Of a DNA stretch of 64,000 nt, positions 42,227 to 52,673 are shown in pieces; the first letter of the stretch is position 1, and each line of letters opens with the position of its first letter. Source of the DNA: Lysobacter sp. TY2-98 (GTDB lineage Bacteria; Pseudomonadota; Gammaproteobacteria; Xanthomonadales; Xanthomonadaceae). The translations under genes and the position numbers were made by a program. The notes below the pieces were generated by a model that was given only the letters and a program-made list of their open reading frames with translations, searched no databases and was not told the origin of the DNA. The DNA is taken from assembly GCF_003367355.1 (NCBI RefSeq), contig NZ_CP031413.1, forward strand, positions 248,001-312,000, written 5' to 3'.

Positions 42227-44317
42227 TCAGTCGAGCTTCAGCGCGCGACGCACCGCGTCGCGTGCGGCGTCGGCGGAAAAGTGGCGACGCACGTTCTCGA
42301 GACCATTTGTGGACAGGCGATTCCACAGCGCCTCGTCTTCGTAGGCGCGCAGCACGGCATCGGCGAACGCCTGCGGCGTATCGGCAACCAGGACGTCCTC
42401 GCCGTCGCGCAGGTGCATGCCTTCCACCGCGCAAGAGGTCGCGACCACCGGTTGGCCGTGCGCCATGCTCAGGTTGACCTTGCCCTTCACGCCGGCCCCG
42501 AAACGCAGGGGCGCGATCGACAGCCGCACGTTGTCCATGAACGGCGCGAGTTCCGGCACGTGACCGTGTAGCTGAATGCCGTCGATGCTGGCGAGCGCGG
42601 CAATTTCCGCGGGTGCATCGGCGCCAATGCAGTGGAAAACCAGATCTCCGCGTCGCGTGCGCAGCAGCGGCCACACCTCGCGCGCGAACCACATCACCGC
42701 GTCGACATTCGGCGGGTGTCGGAAGCCGCCGACGAACACGAGGTCGTGGCGCTCTGCGAACGACCCACCGGCGCCGGCCACGTCGTGCACGTTCGATACG
42801 ACTTCGATGGTGGCGCCCGCGGCTTCCACGCGCAGCAGATCGCGCTCGACCGAGCTGACCACCAGCGTGACGTCGCTGCGGCCGATCACGTCGAGCTCCG
42901 CCGCACGCGTGCGTTCGGCGGCACGAAGTGCGATCGAGTCGTTCGCCAGTTCCGCCGCACGCTTTTCGCGCAGGAAGTGCAGGTCGACCGTGTCGAAGAC
43001 GACGCGCGCACCCGGCATCGCCTTGCGCACGATCGGCAGCACGGACCGTGCGACCGGGTGGCGGCACAGCCATGCGGTGTCGAAGCGATGCCCATGACGA
43101 CGCAGCCACGCCGCGATGCCGCCCGTGGACGCGGTATCCCACGCCTCGACACCAAGCGCGCGCAGTCGCGCCAAGGCAGTATCGTCATGACCGGGACCGA
43201 TCTGCACGAACGCGACATGCGCGCCCGCGTCGAGCATCAGGCGCATGAGGTTCACGAGGCGCAGTGAACCCGAATCGCGCTGGGGATCCGGCAGGTATTC
43301 GTCGACGACGACCACCGCCCGTCCGCGACCGAATGCAGCAACGTCGGGATTGCCGCCCGGTGCCGGCTGCGACGCGAGCGCATTGCGCCACTTCTCCGCG
43401 AACTTCGATTGGTTTGCGATCTGGTACGCCTTCATGCCGCGCCGCAGGTCGGTGCCCGCGGTTACGCCCTCGCAGTGCAAGACGACCGATGCCGGCTGAT
43501 AGCGCACCGCGCGGCCCTGCGCACGCACCGCGAAGGCGAGGTCGGTGTCTTCGAAATACGCAGGGCGATAGCGGACGTCGAAACCGCCGATGGCGGCGAA
43601 CAGCGCGCGGGGGATCGACAGTGCTGCGCCGGATACGTAGTCGGTTTCGCGCATGACCTCGAAGCGCGGATCGCGAGGTTCCTCAAATCGCCCGTAGTTC
43701 CACGCGCTGCCGTCGGCGAACACGATTCCCCCGGCTTCCTGCAGGCGCCCGTCCGGATAAACCAGCTTCGCGCCCACGATGCCGGTGTCGGGATGGGTGT
43801 CGAACGTGGACAGCAATGCCTCGAGCCAGCCCGGCTGCGGAACAGTGTCGTTGTTGAGGAAGACGAGCACGTCGCCGCGCGCGACGGACGCGCCGTCGTT
43901 GCAGGCGTCGATGAAACCGCCGTTCGCCGCGCGTCGCACATGACGCAGGCCGGTGATCTGCGGCATCAGCGTCGCGGTGGCATCGCTCGACGCGTCGTCG
44001 ACCACGACCACTTCGTGGGGTGTGGACGGCGGGTGTTCGGCGAGCGCGCGCAGGCAGGTGAGCGTGTGCTCGACCTGGTTGAAGACCGGGATGACGATGC
44101 TGGCCCGTGGGGCGTCGCTGGTGGCCAGCGCGAACGGCGCAAAGGGGCGGGACGCCGGGTAGTAGAGCGCTGTGGACCGCGGACGCGGCGTCGGCCGCAC
44201 GTGGTCGCCGATGCGGCGAAGCGTCGAGGCGAGGCCGCGCTGGCGCAGGCTGGTGCTGGCGCGCCGTGCCAGCCCCATCGCGCGTACGAGCGAAAAGCGC
44301 AGTCCGTCCCAACTCAT
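42227..44317 (-). CDS. Two-domain glycosyltransferase (GT2 plus GT4-like)
   Basis: A 696-residue protein. An N-terminal GT-A family 2 domain (about residues 70-330) has SIVIPVFNQVEHTL, VVVDDASSD, VFLNNDT with the DxD-like site, and the acceptor-side YFEDTDLAF. A C-terminal GT-B family 4-like domain (about 350-690) has VFVGGFRHPPN, LHGHVPELAPFM and APLRFGAGVKGKV. It probably extends a cell-surface polysaccharide or O-antigen. The ATG at 44317 with GAGGAA upstream was preferred over a TTG at 44353. Its stop codon abuts the stop of relA with no gap. Confidence 0.87.
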   Translation of the reverse strand: MSWDGLRFSLVRAMGLARRASTSLRQRGLASTLRRIGDHVRPTPRPRSTALYYPASRPFAPFALATSDAPRASIVIPVFNQVEHTLTCLRALAEHPPSTPHEVVVVDDASSDATATLMPQITGLRHVRRAANGGFIDACNDGASVARGDVLVFLNNDTVPQPGWLEALLSTFDTHPDTGIVGAKLVYPDGRLQEAGGIVFADGSAWNYGRFEEPRDPRFEVMRETDYVSGAALSIPRALFAAIGGFDVRYRPAYFEDTDLAFAVRAQGRAVRYQPASVVLHCEGVTAGTDLRRGMKAYQIANQSKFAEKWRNALASQPAPGGNPDVAAFGRGRAVVVVDEYLPDPQRDSGSLRLVNLMRLMLDAGAHVAFVQIGPGHDDTALARLRALGVEAWDTASTGGIAAWLRRHGHRFDTAWLCRHPVARSVLPIVRKAMPGARVVFDTVDLHFLREKRAAELANDSIALRAAERTRAAELDVIGRSDVTLVVSSVERDLLRVEAAGATIEVVSNVHDVAGAGGSFAERHDLVFVGGFRHPPNVDAVMWFAREVWPLLRTRRGDLVFHCIGADAPAEIAALASIDGIQLHGHVPELAPFMDNVRLSIAPLRFGAGVKGKVNLSMAHGQPVVATSCAVEGMHLRDGEDVLVADTPQAFADAVLRAYEDEALWNRLSTNGLENVRRHFSADAARDAVRRALKLD

Positions 44318-44449
44318 CGGCTTGCGCGATTCCTCATCCGGAGCAGGCTCCAACTGTGCGTGAACCGCGCCGCGGGCGCGAACGGTGGCGTCGGGCGCCT
44401 GCGCTAGACTCGCGGCAGGCGGGCGCCAGGCCCTTCATTCTCGCATTCC

Positions 44450-46918
44450 GTGGCCCGAATCGATTACGACGAAGACGACGACACCGCCGACACCGGCGGC
44501 CAGCCCGGCTGGCGCCGCCGCCTGTTCACCATCGCGCTGGTGCTCATCGGCCTCGCGCTGGGCTTCCTGATTCCCTACGTCACCTATCTGAACCACGAGG
44601 TGGGGCAGCGCTTCGGCCAGTTGCGCTGGCAGCTGCCGACGCGCGTGTATGCGCGACCGCTGGAAGTGGAGCCCGGCCTCGTCATGGACGCGGCCACGCT
44701 CAAGACCGAACTCGACGCCGCGGCCTATCGCCCCGGCGACGGCGTTCGCGAGGGCACGTACACCCAGCAGGGCGGGCGCTGGACGATCGCGTCGCGTGGC
44801 TTTGCGGACGTCGACGGCCAAGTGCCCGCGCGTCGCGTCGAGGTCATCCTGTCGGGCGGCAAGGTGATGAGCGTGCGCGACCCGGCGTTGCATCGCACGC
44901 TGCGCGCGCATCGCCTCGATCCCGCGCGCATCGCGACGCTGTACGGCCAGAAGCAGGAAGAGCGTCGCCTGGTCCGGATCAACGAAGTGCCGGACCTGCT
45001 CGTCACCGGGCTGCAGGCGGTCGAGGACCGCGACTTCAACCATCACATCGGCATCGACTTCACCGGCCTCGCGCGCGCGGTGCTGGTCAACCTGCGCAGC
45101 GGCGAGAAGCGCCAGGGTGCGAGCACGCTGACGCAGCAGCTTGCGCGATCGGGCCTGCTCGGCATCGGCCAGGAGCAGACGTTCACCCGCAAGTTCAAGG
45201 AAATCATCTACGCGCTGCTGATCGACGCGCGTTACGACAAGAGCGTGATCCTCGAGGCCTACTTCAATCAGGTCTACCTGGGCCAGCACGGCTCGCAGGC
45301 GATCCGCGGAGTGGCGGCGGGCTCGGAGTTCTGGTTCGGCCGCGACCTCAACGACCTCAGCACCGAGCAGATCGCGCTGCTGATCGGCATCGTGCGCGGC
45401 CCGTCGTATTACGACCCGCGCGTGCACGCCGATCGCGCGCTGGAACGCCGCAACTTCGTGCTCGACAAGATGCTCGAGACGCAACTGATCACGCAGGCCG
45501 AGCACGACCGCGCCTCGAAGGCGCCGCTCGGCGTCACGTCGAATCCGACAAGTCTTGCGCCCAATCGCTTCCCGGCCTATGTCGACCTGGTGCGTCGCCA
45601 GCTCGCGCGCGACTTCCCGTCGGAAGGCCTCGTCGGCGCGGGTCTCAGCGTCATGACGGCGATGTCGCCGTCTGCGCAGGCGTACGCCGAAGGCGCGGTG
45701 ACGAAGACGTTGAAGAGCCTGCAGACGCCGAAGCGTCCGGAGCTCGAAGCGGGTGTCGTCGTCACCGACGTGCATCGCGGCGAAGTCGTCGCGGCGGTCG
45801 GTGCGCGCGAATTCACCGAACACGGCTTCAATCGTGCGGTGGAAGCGCAGCGTCCGGTCGGTTCGCTGCTCAAGCCGTTCGTGTACTTGCTCGCACTGGC
45901 CGAACCTTCGAAGTGGTCGCTGTCGAGTTATGTCGTGGACGCGCCGATCACGGTGAAGATCCCCGGCAGCAAACCGTGGTCGCCGGGCAATTCGGATGGT
46001 CGAAGCCATGGCACCGTGCGGGTGGTCGATGCGCTCGCGCTGTCGATGAACCAGGCGACGGTACGCGTCGGCATGCAGGTCGGGCCGCAGCGTCTGGCCG
46101 ATCTCATTCGCACGCTGGCGGGCATCGAGATCGCGGGCAACGTCAATCCGTCGCTGATCCTCGGTGCGGTCGACGAGAGCCCGTATGCGATGGCGCAGCT
46201 CTACCAGTTCCTCGCTTCGGGGGGGCAGATCCAGCCCTTGCGCGCGGTGCGCGGCGTGCTCGACGCCAACGGTCGCGCGCTGAATCGCTACGACAAGCCG
46301 TCGGCGCCCGCGCAGCCGGGCGATGCGACTGCCGCGAAGCTGGTGACGTACGCGATGCAGCAGGTCGTCAATCGGGGCACGGCGCGTCCGCTGATCGCCG
46401 ATGGCCGCGGCAATCTGTCGCCGGCGGGCAAGACCGGTACCTCGAACGACGGTCGCGACAGCTGGTTCGCCGGTTTCACGGGTGACCACCTCGCAGTGAT
46501 CTGGGTCGGCAACGACCAGAACAAGATGACGGGCCTGTACGGTGCGACCGGCGCGATGCGCGTATGGTCGTCACTGTTCGCGCGCCTGCCGTCCGCGCCA
46601 CTGCACGTGCCCGACGACGGCCTCGACTGGGAGTGGGTCGCGGGCAGCAACACCACCGACCCCGGTTGCCCGGGTTCGGAGCGTTTCCCGTTCGTGCCGG
46701 GTTACGCGCCAGGTCGCGTGCCTTGCCCCTACGGCTCGCCGAACGCGCCCTCGGACGTCAGCCAGGAAGCCACCGACGCGCAGCAGGACAGCGGTGGCGG
46801 CTTCTGGGATTCGCTGTTCGGTCGCAACAAGTCGAACGAACCCGATCCGGCTAAGCGTGTTCCGCCGCCGGCGGACGCCCCGCCCGCACCGCCGGCGCCG
46901 GCGGGCAACGGTCGATGA
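44450..46918 (+). CDS. mrcB: Penicillin-binding protein 1B, bifunctional
   Basis: An 822-residue class A PBP. A short acidic cytoplasmic tail, one membrane helix (about 25-46) and the UB2H domain precede the glycosyltransferase with catalytic Glu192 in VEDRDFNHH and GASTLTQQL. The transpeptidase has Ser472 (SLLK), SMN at 532-534 and KTGT at 661-664. A Pro-rich C-terminal tail follows. It polymerises and crosslinks peptidoglycan. The start is a GTG. Its TGA overlaps the ATG of the next lipoprotein gene, so they are coupled. Confidence 0.95.
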   Translation: MARIDYDEDDDTADTGGQPGWRRRLFTIALVLIGLALGFLIPYVTYLNHEVGQRFGQLRWQLPTRVYARPLEVEPGLVMDAATLKTELDAAAYRPGDGVREGTYTQQGGRWTIASRGFADVDGQVPARRVEVILSGGKVMSVRDPALHRTLRAHRLDPARIATLYGQKQEERRLVRINEVPDLLVTGLQAVEDRDFNHHIGIDFTGLARAVLVNLRSGEKRQGASTLTQQLARSGLLGIGQEQTFTRKFKEIIYALLIDARYDKSVILEAYFNQVYLGQHGSQAIRGVAAGSEFWFGRDLNDLSTEQIALLIGIVRGPSYYDPRVHADRALERRNFVLDKMLETQLITQAEHDRASKAPLGVTSNPTSLAPNRFPAYVDLVRRQLARDFPSEGLVGAGLSVMTAMSPSAQAYAEGAVTKTLKSLQTPKRPELEAGVVVTDVHRGEVVAAVGAREFTEHGFNRAVEAQRPVGSLLKPFVYLLALAEPSKWSLSSYVVDAPITVKIPGSKPWSPGNSDGRSHGTVRVVDALALSMNQATVRVGMQVGPQRLADLIRTLAGIEIAGNVNPSLILGAVDESPYAMAQLYQFLASGGQIQPLRAVRGVLDANGRALNRYDKPSAPAQPGDATAAKLVTYAMQQVVNRGTARPLIADGRGNLSPAGKTGTSNDGRDSWFAGFTGDHLAVIWVGNDQNKMTGLYGATGAMRVWSSLFARLPSAPLHVPDDGLDWEWVAGSNTTDPGCPGSERFPFVPGYAPGRVPCPYGSPNAPSDVSQEATDAQQDSGGGFWDSLFGRNKSNEPDPAKRVPPPADAPPAPPAPAGNGR

Positions 46919-47436
46919 AGCGCGCGTCGCTCATTGCGGTGCTGATGCTGGTCGGCTGCGCGACGGCGCCACCGCCTGCGCCGCCCGCACCGTCGTACGA
47001 CGCAGCAGCGATCGTCGCGGGCGTGCGTGCATCGGGCAAACCCGTCGCGACCGAAGTGGAAGTGCATCCGCCGCAGGATCCGCTGGTCGCCGACCTGCGC
47101 CAACAGGCGCAGCGCGACGAGCAGGCCGGGCGTATTGCGGAGGCCGCGGCGGCACTCGATCGAGCGCTTGCCGAGCGTCCACAGGATCCTGCGGTGTTGC
47201 AGGAGCGCGCGGAAGTCGCGCTGCTCGAACGTCATATCGACGCCGCTTTCGATTTCGCCCGGCGCGCGCATGCCGCTGGGCCCACGGTCGGCCCGCTGTG
47301 CCGTCGCACGCTGGAAATGCTGGTGCAGGTCGAAGGCCTGCGCGGTGCCGCGGGCGATGCCGGTGCCGGCCCGCGTGCCATGGACTTCGCGAAGCAGCGC
47401 GACGCCTGCACGGTGAAGCCGCCGCCGCGGTACTGA
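46915..47436 (+). CDS. TPR-containing lipoprotein
   Basis: A 173-residue protein with lipobox LMLVGC (lipidated Cys about residue 15), a Pro-rich linker, and one or two TPR-like helix pairs (DEQAGRIAEAAAALDRALAE, EVALLERHIDAAFDFARRA). It overlaps mrcB by 4 bp. By position it may be a partner that modulates PBP1B, as LpoB does in enterobacteria, but it is not homologous in sequence. Confidence 0.8.
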   Translation: MKRASLIAVLMLVGCATAPPPAPPAPSYDAAAIVAGVRASGKPVATEVEVHPPQDPLVADLRQQAQRDEQAGRIAEAAAALDRALAERPQDPAVLQERAEVALLERHIDAAFDFARRAHAAGPTVGPLCRRTLEMLVQVEGLRGAAGDAGAGPRAMDFAKQRDACTVKPPPRY

Positions 47437-47437
47437 G

Positions 47438-49486
47438 ATGACGTCCAACCGCCTGGCCGATGCGAGCCGCGCGGCGCTCGCCGATGGCGGGCTGCTGGCG
47501 TCGGAGATTGCGAGTTTCCGTGCGCGCCCCGCGCAGCAGGACCTCTCCGCGGCGATCGCCGAGGCGTTCGACGCGCGTGGGACGTTGCTGGCCGAAGCCG
47601 GTACCGGCACCGGCAAGACGTTCGCCTATCTCGTGCCCGCACTGCTGTCGGGCAAGAAGACCATCATCTCGACCGGCACGCGCGCGCTGCAGGACCAGCT
47701 TTATCACCGTGACCTTCCGCGCGTGCGCAATGCGCTCGGCGTTGGCCACACCAGCGCGCTGCTGAAGGGTCGTGCGAATTATCTTTGCCACTACCGTATG
47801 CGGCAGGCGCAGGGGGAGCCGCGTTTCAGCAGTCGCGAGCAGGTCGCGCAGTTCCAGCGCATCGTCGCCTGGTCCGGGCGCACGCGCATGGGCGATCTGG
47901 CCGAACTTGAGGATCTTCCCGAAGATTCGCCGCTGCATGCGCTGGTGACGAGTACCGCGGAAAACTGCCTCGGCACCGAATGCCCGTTCTATGCCGATTG
48001 CTTCGTCGTCGCGGCGCGCCAGCGCGCGCAGGCGGCGGACGTCGTGGTCGTGAATCACCACCTGCTGCTCGCCGATCTCGCGCTCAAGCAGGAAGGCTTC
48101 GGCGAAATCCTGCCGGGCGCCGAAGCGTTCGTGATCGACGAAGCCCATCAGCTGCCCGAACTCGCCGCGCAGTTCTTCGGCGAGTCGCTGAGCGCGCGCC
48201 CGCTGGTGGAACTCGCGCGCGATGCGCTGCTCGAGTGCCGGCAGGTGACGGGCGCGATCGCGACGATCCAGGCGCCGGCGAGCGATCTCGAATTGCGCGT
48301 GCGTCAACTGCGCAGCGCGATGGACGAGCTGCCCGTGCGCGGCACGCGCCGGCGCGCGCATGAAGTGCCGGCAGTCGAAGCGGCGTTCGACGCGTTGGAC
48401 GATGCACTCGCCACGATGCAGGACGCGCTGCGCCCGCTGTGCGCGGGCTCGCCCGGTTTCGACAGTTGCCTCGCGCGTGCGAACGAGTTCCGCGAGCGCC
48501 TGTCGCGCTGGCGCAACGAGGCGGACCACGATGCGGTCGACGTCGACGCCGCGGATGACGAAGACTCGAACGACGAAGATCCGTCGAAGAAGCACCGCAA
48601 CGACGGCAGCGTGCTCTGGTACGAACTGACCGCGCGCGGCTTCCGTCTGGCACGCACGCCGCTCGACGTCGCTGGCCCCCTCGCGCAGCACCGCGCACGC
48701 ACGCAGGCCGCGTGGATTTTCACGTCCGCGACGCTCGCGGTCGGTGGTCGTTTCGAGCACTTCTCGATCAAGCTGGGCCTGTGGCAGCCGCAGACGATGC
48801 TGGCGCCGAGCCCGTTCGACTGGAACACGCGGGCACTCTGCTACGTACCGAAGAATCTGCCGGAACCGGCAGCGCGCGACTACACGAGCGCCGTGGTCGA
48901 TGCCGTGCGGCCGGTACTTGAAGCCTCGGGTGGACGCGCGTTCCTGCTGTTCGCTTCGCATCGCGCGCTACGCGAGGCGGCCGAACTGTTGAAGGACGGT
49001 CCGTGGCCACTGTTCGTGCAGGGCGAGGCGCCGCGCTCGATCCTCCTCGAGCGTTTCCGCGCATCCGGCAACGGTGTGCTCCTCGGCGCTGCGAGTTTCC
49101 GCGAAGGCGTCGACGTCGCCGGCGACGCGCTCAGCGTGGTCGTCATCGACAAACTGCCGTTCGCCGCGCCGGATGATCCGGTGTTCGAAGCGCGCCTCGA
49201 CGCGATCCGCCGCAACGGCGGCAATCCATTCCGCGACGAACAGCTGCCGCAGGCGGTAATCGCGCTGAAGCAGGGCGTCGGCCGGCTGATCCGCACCGAA
49301 ACGGACCGCGGCGTCCTCGTGCTTTGCGATCCGCGCCTCGTGACCAAGCAGTACGGCGGCGTTTTCTTCAATTCGCTGCCGCCTTTCCCCAAGACCCGCA
49401 GCGTGGCCCACGTGCAGGCGTTCTTCGGGCCTTCCGAAGCCGGCGAGGGCGCGTCGTCGCAACACCCCCTGCTCGGCATCGCCTGA
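47438..49486 (+). CDS. DinG/YoaA-family Fe-S DNA helicase
   Basis: A 682-residue XPD-like SF2 helicase. Walker A AGTGTGKT is at 54-61; four cysteines (117, 177, 182, 188) form the [4Fe-4S] site; VNHHLLLADL and DEAH (VIDEAHQLPE) follow, as does the C-terminal helicase domain with GVGRLIRTETD. It unwinds DNA 5' to 3' and in E. coli YoaA helps replication-fork repair with HolC. It starts one base after the lipoprotein stop codon. Confidence 0.93.
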   Translation: MTSNRLADASRAALADGGLLASEIASFRARPAQQDLSAAIAEAFDARGTLLAEAGTGTGKTFAYLVPALLSGKKTIISTGTRALQDQLYHRDLPRVRNALGVGHTSALLKGRANYLCHYRMRQAQGEPRFSSREQVAQFQRIVAWSGRTRMGDLAELEDLPEDSPLHALVTSTAENCLGTECPFYADCFVVAARQRAQAADVVVVNHHLLLADLALKQEGFGEILPGAEAFVIDEAHQLPELAAQFFGESLSARPLVELARDALLECRQVTGAIATIQAPASDLELRVRQLRSAMDELPVRGTRRRAHEVPAVEAAFDALDDALATMQDALRPLCAGSPGFDSCLARANEFRERLSRWRNEADHDAVDVDAADDEDSNDEDPSKKHRNDGSVLWYELTARGFRLARTPLDVAGPLAQHRARTQAAWIFTSATLAVGGRFEHFSIKLGLWQPQTMLAPSPFDWNTRALCYVPKNLPEPAARDYTSAVVDAVRPVLEASGGRAFLLFASHRALREAAELLKDGPWPLFVQGEAPRSILLERFRASGNGVLLGAASFREGVDVAGDALSVVVIDKLPFAAPDDPVFEARLDAIRRNGGNPFRDEQLPQAVIALKQGVGRLIRTETDRGVLVLCDPRLVTKQYGGVFFNSLPPFPKTRSVAHVQAFFGPSEAGEGASSQHPLLGIA

Positions 49487-49505
49487 AGCTGCGACCATTC
49501 ACGCC

Positions 49506-50210
49506 ATGAAACTGCTCGCCTTCGAAACCGCTACCGAAGCCTGCTCCGTCGCGCTCGCGATCGACGGCGAGATCGTCGAGCGTTACGAGATTGCGCCGCG
49601 TCGTCATGCCGAGCTCGCGCTGCCGTGGGCGGATGCGCTGCTCGCCGAGGCCGGGATCGCGCGCGCGCAGCTCGATGCGATCGCGGTCGGTCGCGGCCCG
49701 GGTGCGTTCACCGGCGTGCGCCTTGCGATCGCGATCGCGCAGGGCGTCGCACTCGGACTCGATCGACCGCTGGTGCCGGTGTCGACCCTCGCTGCGCTCG
49801 CGTTGCCCGCAGTGCGCGCAAATCCCAGCGCGTGCGTGCTCGCGGCGATCGATGCGCGCATGAACGAACTGTACGTCGCACGGTATCGCGCGCTCGATGG
49901 TGATCTGGAGCTGCTCGGCGAAGAACAGTTGCTCACAGCCGCTGATGTCGTGATCGACGGCGCCGACTGGCGCGGTGTCGGTACCGGTTTCGCCGCGCAG
50001 GAACGCGCGCTGGCCACCCGCTTCGCGTCGCAACTCGTTGCGGTCGATGCTGCCGCACTTCCGCACGCCGCCGACATCGCACGCCTGGCGCTGCGCAGCT
50101 TCGAGCGTGGCGGCGCGATCGCACCCGAACGCGTCGAGCCCGCCTACCTGCGCAACAACGTGGCGCTGACGCTGCTCGAACAGCAGGCGCTCCGCGATTC
50201 GCGTAAATGA
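49506..50210 (+). CDS. tsaB: tRNA t6A biosynthesis protein TsaB
   Basis: A 234-residue ASKHA-fold protein: LLAFETATEACSVAL, RRHAELALPWADALL, GRGPGAFTGVRLAIAIAQG and AAIDARMNELYVARY. TsaB has no metal-binding HxxxH and serves as the scaffold partner of TsaD in forming threonylcarbamoyladenosine at position 37 of ANN-decoding tRNAs. It is 19 bp downstream of the helicase gene in the same direction. Confidence 0.95.
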   Translation: MKLLAFETATEACSVALAIDGEIVERYEIAPRRHAELALPWADALLAEAGIARAQLDAIAVGRGPGAFTGVRLAIAIAQGVALGLDRPLVPVSTLAALALPAVRANPSACVLAAIDARMNELYVARYRALDGDLELLGEEQLLTAADVVIDGADWRGVGTGFAAQERALATRFASQLVAVDAAALPHAADIARLALRSFERGGAIAPERVEPAYLRNNVALTLLEQQALRDSRK

Positions 50211-50218
50211 CACGCGCA

Positions 50219-50240
50219 CGTTCGCGTCGTTACGCGAACG
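50219..50240. terminator. Possible bidirectional hairpin between tsaB and tonB-like gene
   Basis: A perfect 9-bp stem (CGTTCGCGT with ACGCGAACG) and 4-base loop sits in the 42-bp convergent gap. There is no T run on either side, so it is at best a weak terminator. Confidence 0.35.
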
Positions 50241-50252
50241 CGCCGAGCGGAC

Positions 50253-51131
50253 TCAGTCGTCGACCATTCGCCCTTCCGGACGGAACCACCACGTACGCGT
50301 GACGTGCAGGATGTCCGGATCTTCTTTGGTGCGCGGCAGCGGCGCATAGGGTTCGGCGAGGCGCGCGATGCGCGTGGCGGCCTGGTCGAGCGCGGGAATG
50401 CCGCTCGACTGCACGATGTCGGTGCGTTCGACGCTGCCGTTGCGACGGATCGCGATCGTGATGACGACCTGTCCCGACAGGTGATGACGGCGGATCTCGT
50501 CGGGGTAGTTGAGGTTGCCGACGCGCTCGACGCGATCCACCCAGTCGCGCAGATACGTCGCCCACACATATTCCTGCGTGCTCGCGGACACGAACTTTCG
50601 CTTCGGGCGCTTGGCGTAGCGCACCGAGCGCAGCTGGATTTCCGCGGCGAGCCGCGCCATGCGCTCGTCGCGTTCGATGCGTTCCGCCCCAACGGGTGCA
50701 GGCACTTCGGTCGGCGTCGGATTGATCTGCGCCTGCGGCATCACCGCCGGGCCGCGGGTGCTGCTGACGATGCGCGCCTTCGGCGGCGGTGCGGGTGCGG
50801 GCGACTGCGCGCGCAGTTCGCGCGGCGCGACACCGGGTTCGGGCTGTGGCGACGCACCGCTCTGCGCTTCGTGCGGTCGTGAAGTCTTCTCGTGCTCGCC
50901 GCCGCCCTGGTTGTTCGCCTGCGCGAGGAAGTCCGCCTGCTTCGGCGTCAGCGCGCTCTGCGTCTCGGTGAAGATGACATCGAGCGTGGGCACGACCGGT
51001 GCGGCCTTTTCCGGCGCGAACCCGATCGCGAAGATCACGAACAGGTGCACGCCCAGCGAGACCGCCATCGTCCAGCCGAGCCGATGCGTCTCGATCAGCG
51101 GCGGATCATGCGCAGGGCCGAGCGTGGTCAT
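50253..51131 (-). CDS. TonB-like energy transducer
   Basis: A 292-residue protein with one N-terminal membrane segment (about 20-38, LGWTMAVSLGVHLFVIFAIGF region with the key membrane His), a long Pro/Ala-rich periplasmic linker, and a C-terminal TonB domain (about 190-290). The latter has GQVVITIAIRRNGSVERTDIVQSSGI and a modified end. It passes proton-motive force to TonB-dependent receptors. No exbB/exbD is nearby. It starts 4 bp after the gshB stop codon and is probably co-transcribed. Confidence 0.88.
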   Translation of the reverse strand: MTTLGPAHDPPLIETHRLGWTMAVSLGVHLFVIFAIGFAPEKAAPVVPTLDVIFTETQSALTPKQADFLAQANNQGGGEHEKTSRPHEAQSGASPQPEPGVAPRELRAQSPAPAPPPKARIVSSTRGPAVMPQAQINPTPTEVPAPVGAERIERDERMARLAAEIQLRSVRYAKRPKRKFVSASTQEYVWATYLRDWVDRVERVGNLNYPDEIRRHHLSGQVVITIAIRRNGSVERTDIVQSSGIPALDQAATRIARLAEPYAPLPRTKEDPDILHVTRTWWFRPEGRMVDD

Positions 51132-51135
51132 GCGC

Positions 51136-52083
<948 letters not shown>

Positions 52084-52160
52084 GGTTCAAGCCGCGGTCG
52101 GGACTGCCGATGGTAGCAGCGGGTCGGGCCGGGCCTGACCAAAAGTGTCCAGTTCGTCAG

Positions 52161-52176
52161 TTTCGTTGTGACGAAA
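52161..52176. promoter_or_regulatory. Short palindrome upstream of the pil-chp promoter
   Basis: TTTCGT-TGTG-ACGAAA ends about 10 bp before the -35 element of the predicted pilG promoter, a typical activator position. The binding protein is unknown. Confidence 0.4.
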
Positions 52177-52185
52177 ATTGCCTGC

Positions 52186-52214
52186 TTGACAGCCCTCGCA
52201 GGGCTTGAAATAAA
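52186..52214 (+). promoter_or_regulatory. Predicted sigma-70 promoter for pilG
   Basis: TTGACA (52186-52191) is followed by 17 bases and then AATAAA (52209-52214). It is 42 bp before the pilG ATG. Confidence 0.55.
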
Positions 52215-52255
52215 GGCTTTACGCGCCACCAGACGTGGCGCCGGGGGATTTACGA

Positions 52256-52654
52256 ATGCAGGATGACGCCCGCAACGGCAGCCTGGGCGGCCTCAAGGTC
52301 ATGGTCATCGACGACTCGAAGACCATTCGACGCACGGCCGAGACGCTGCTCAAGCGCGAGGGCTGTGACGTGGTGACCGCCTCGGACGGCTTTGAAGCGT
52401 TGGCGAAGATCGCCGACCAGAACCCGCAGATCATTTTCGTGGACGTGATGATGCCGCGCCTGGACGGTTACCAGACCTGCGCGCTCATCAAGAACAACCA
52501 GAGTTTCAAGTCGACGCCCGTGATCATGCTGTCCTCGAAGGACGGCCTGTTCGACAAGGCGCGCGGCCGCATCGTCGGTTCGGAGCAGTACCTGACCAAA
52601 CCGTTCACCCGCGAAGAACTGCTCGACGCGATCCGCAAGCACGTCAACGCCTGA
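52256..52654 (+). CDS. pilG: Twitching motility response regulator PilG
   Basis: A 132-residue single receiver domain: VMVIDDSKTIRRTAE, phospho-acceptor Asp in IIFVDVMMPRLDGYQT, and TKPFTREEL. It is the first gene of the Pil-Chp chemosensory operon. PilG is one of the two CheY-like outputs of ChpA and acts on pilus extension and cAMP. GGGGGA precedes the ATG. Confidence 0.95.
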   Translation: MQDDARNGSLGGLKVMVIDDSKTIRRTAETLLKREGCDVVTASDGFEALAKIADQNPQIIFVDVMMPRLDGYQTCALIKNNQSFKSTPVIMLSSKDGLFDKARGRIVGSEQYLTKPFTREELLDAIRKHVNA

Positions 52655-52673
52655 CCGGGGGGGAAGGGCACCA

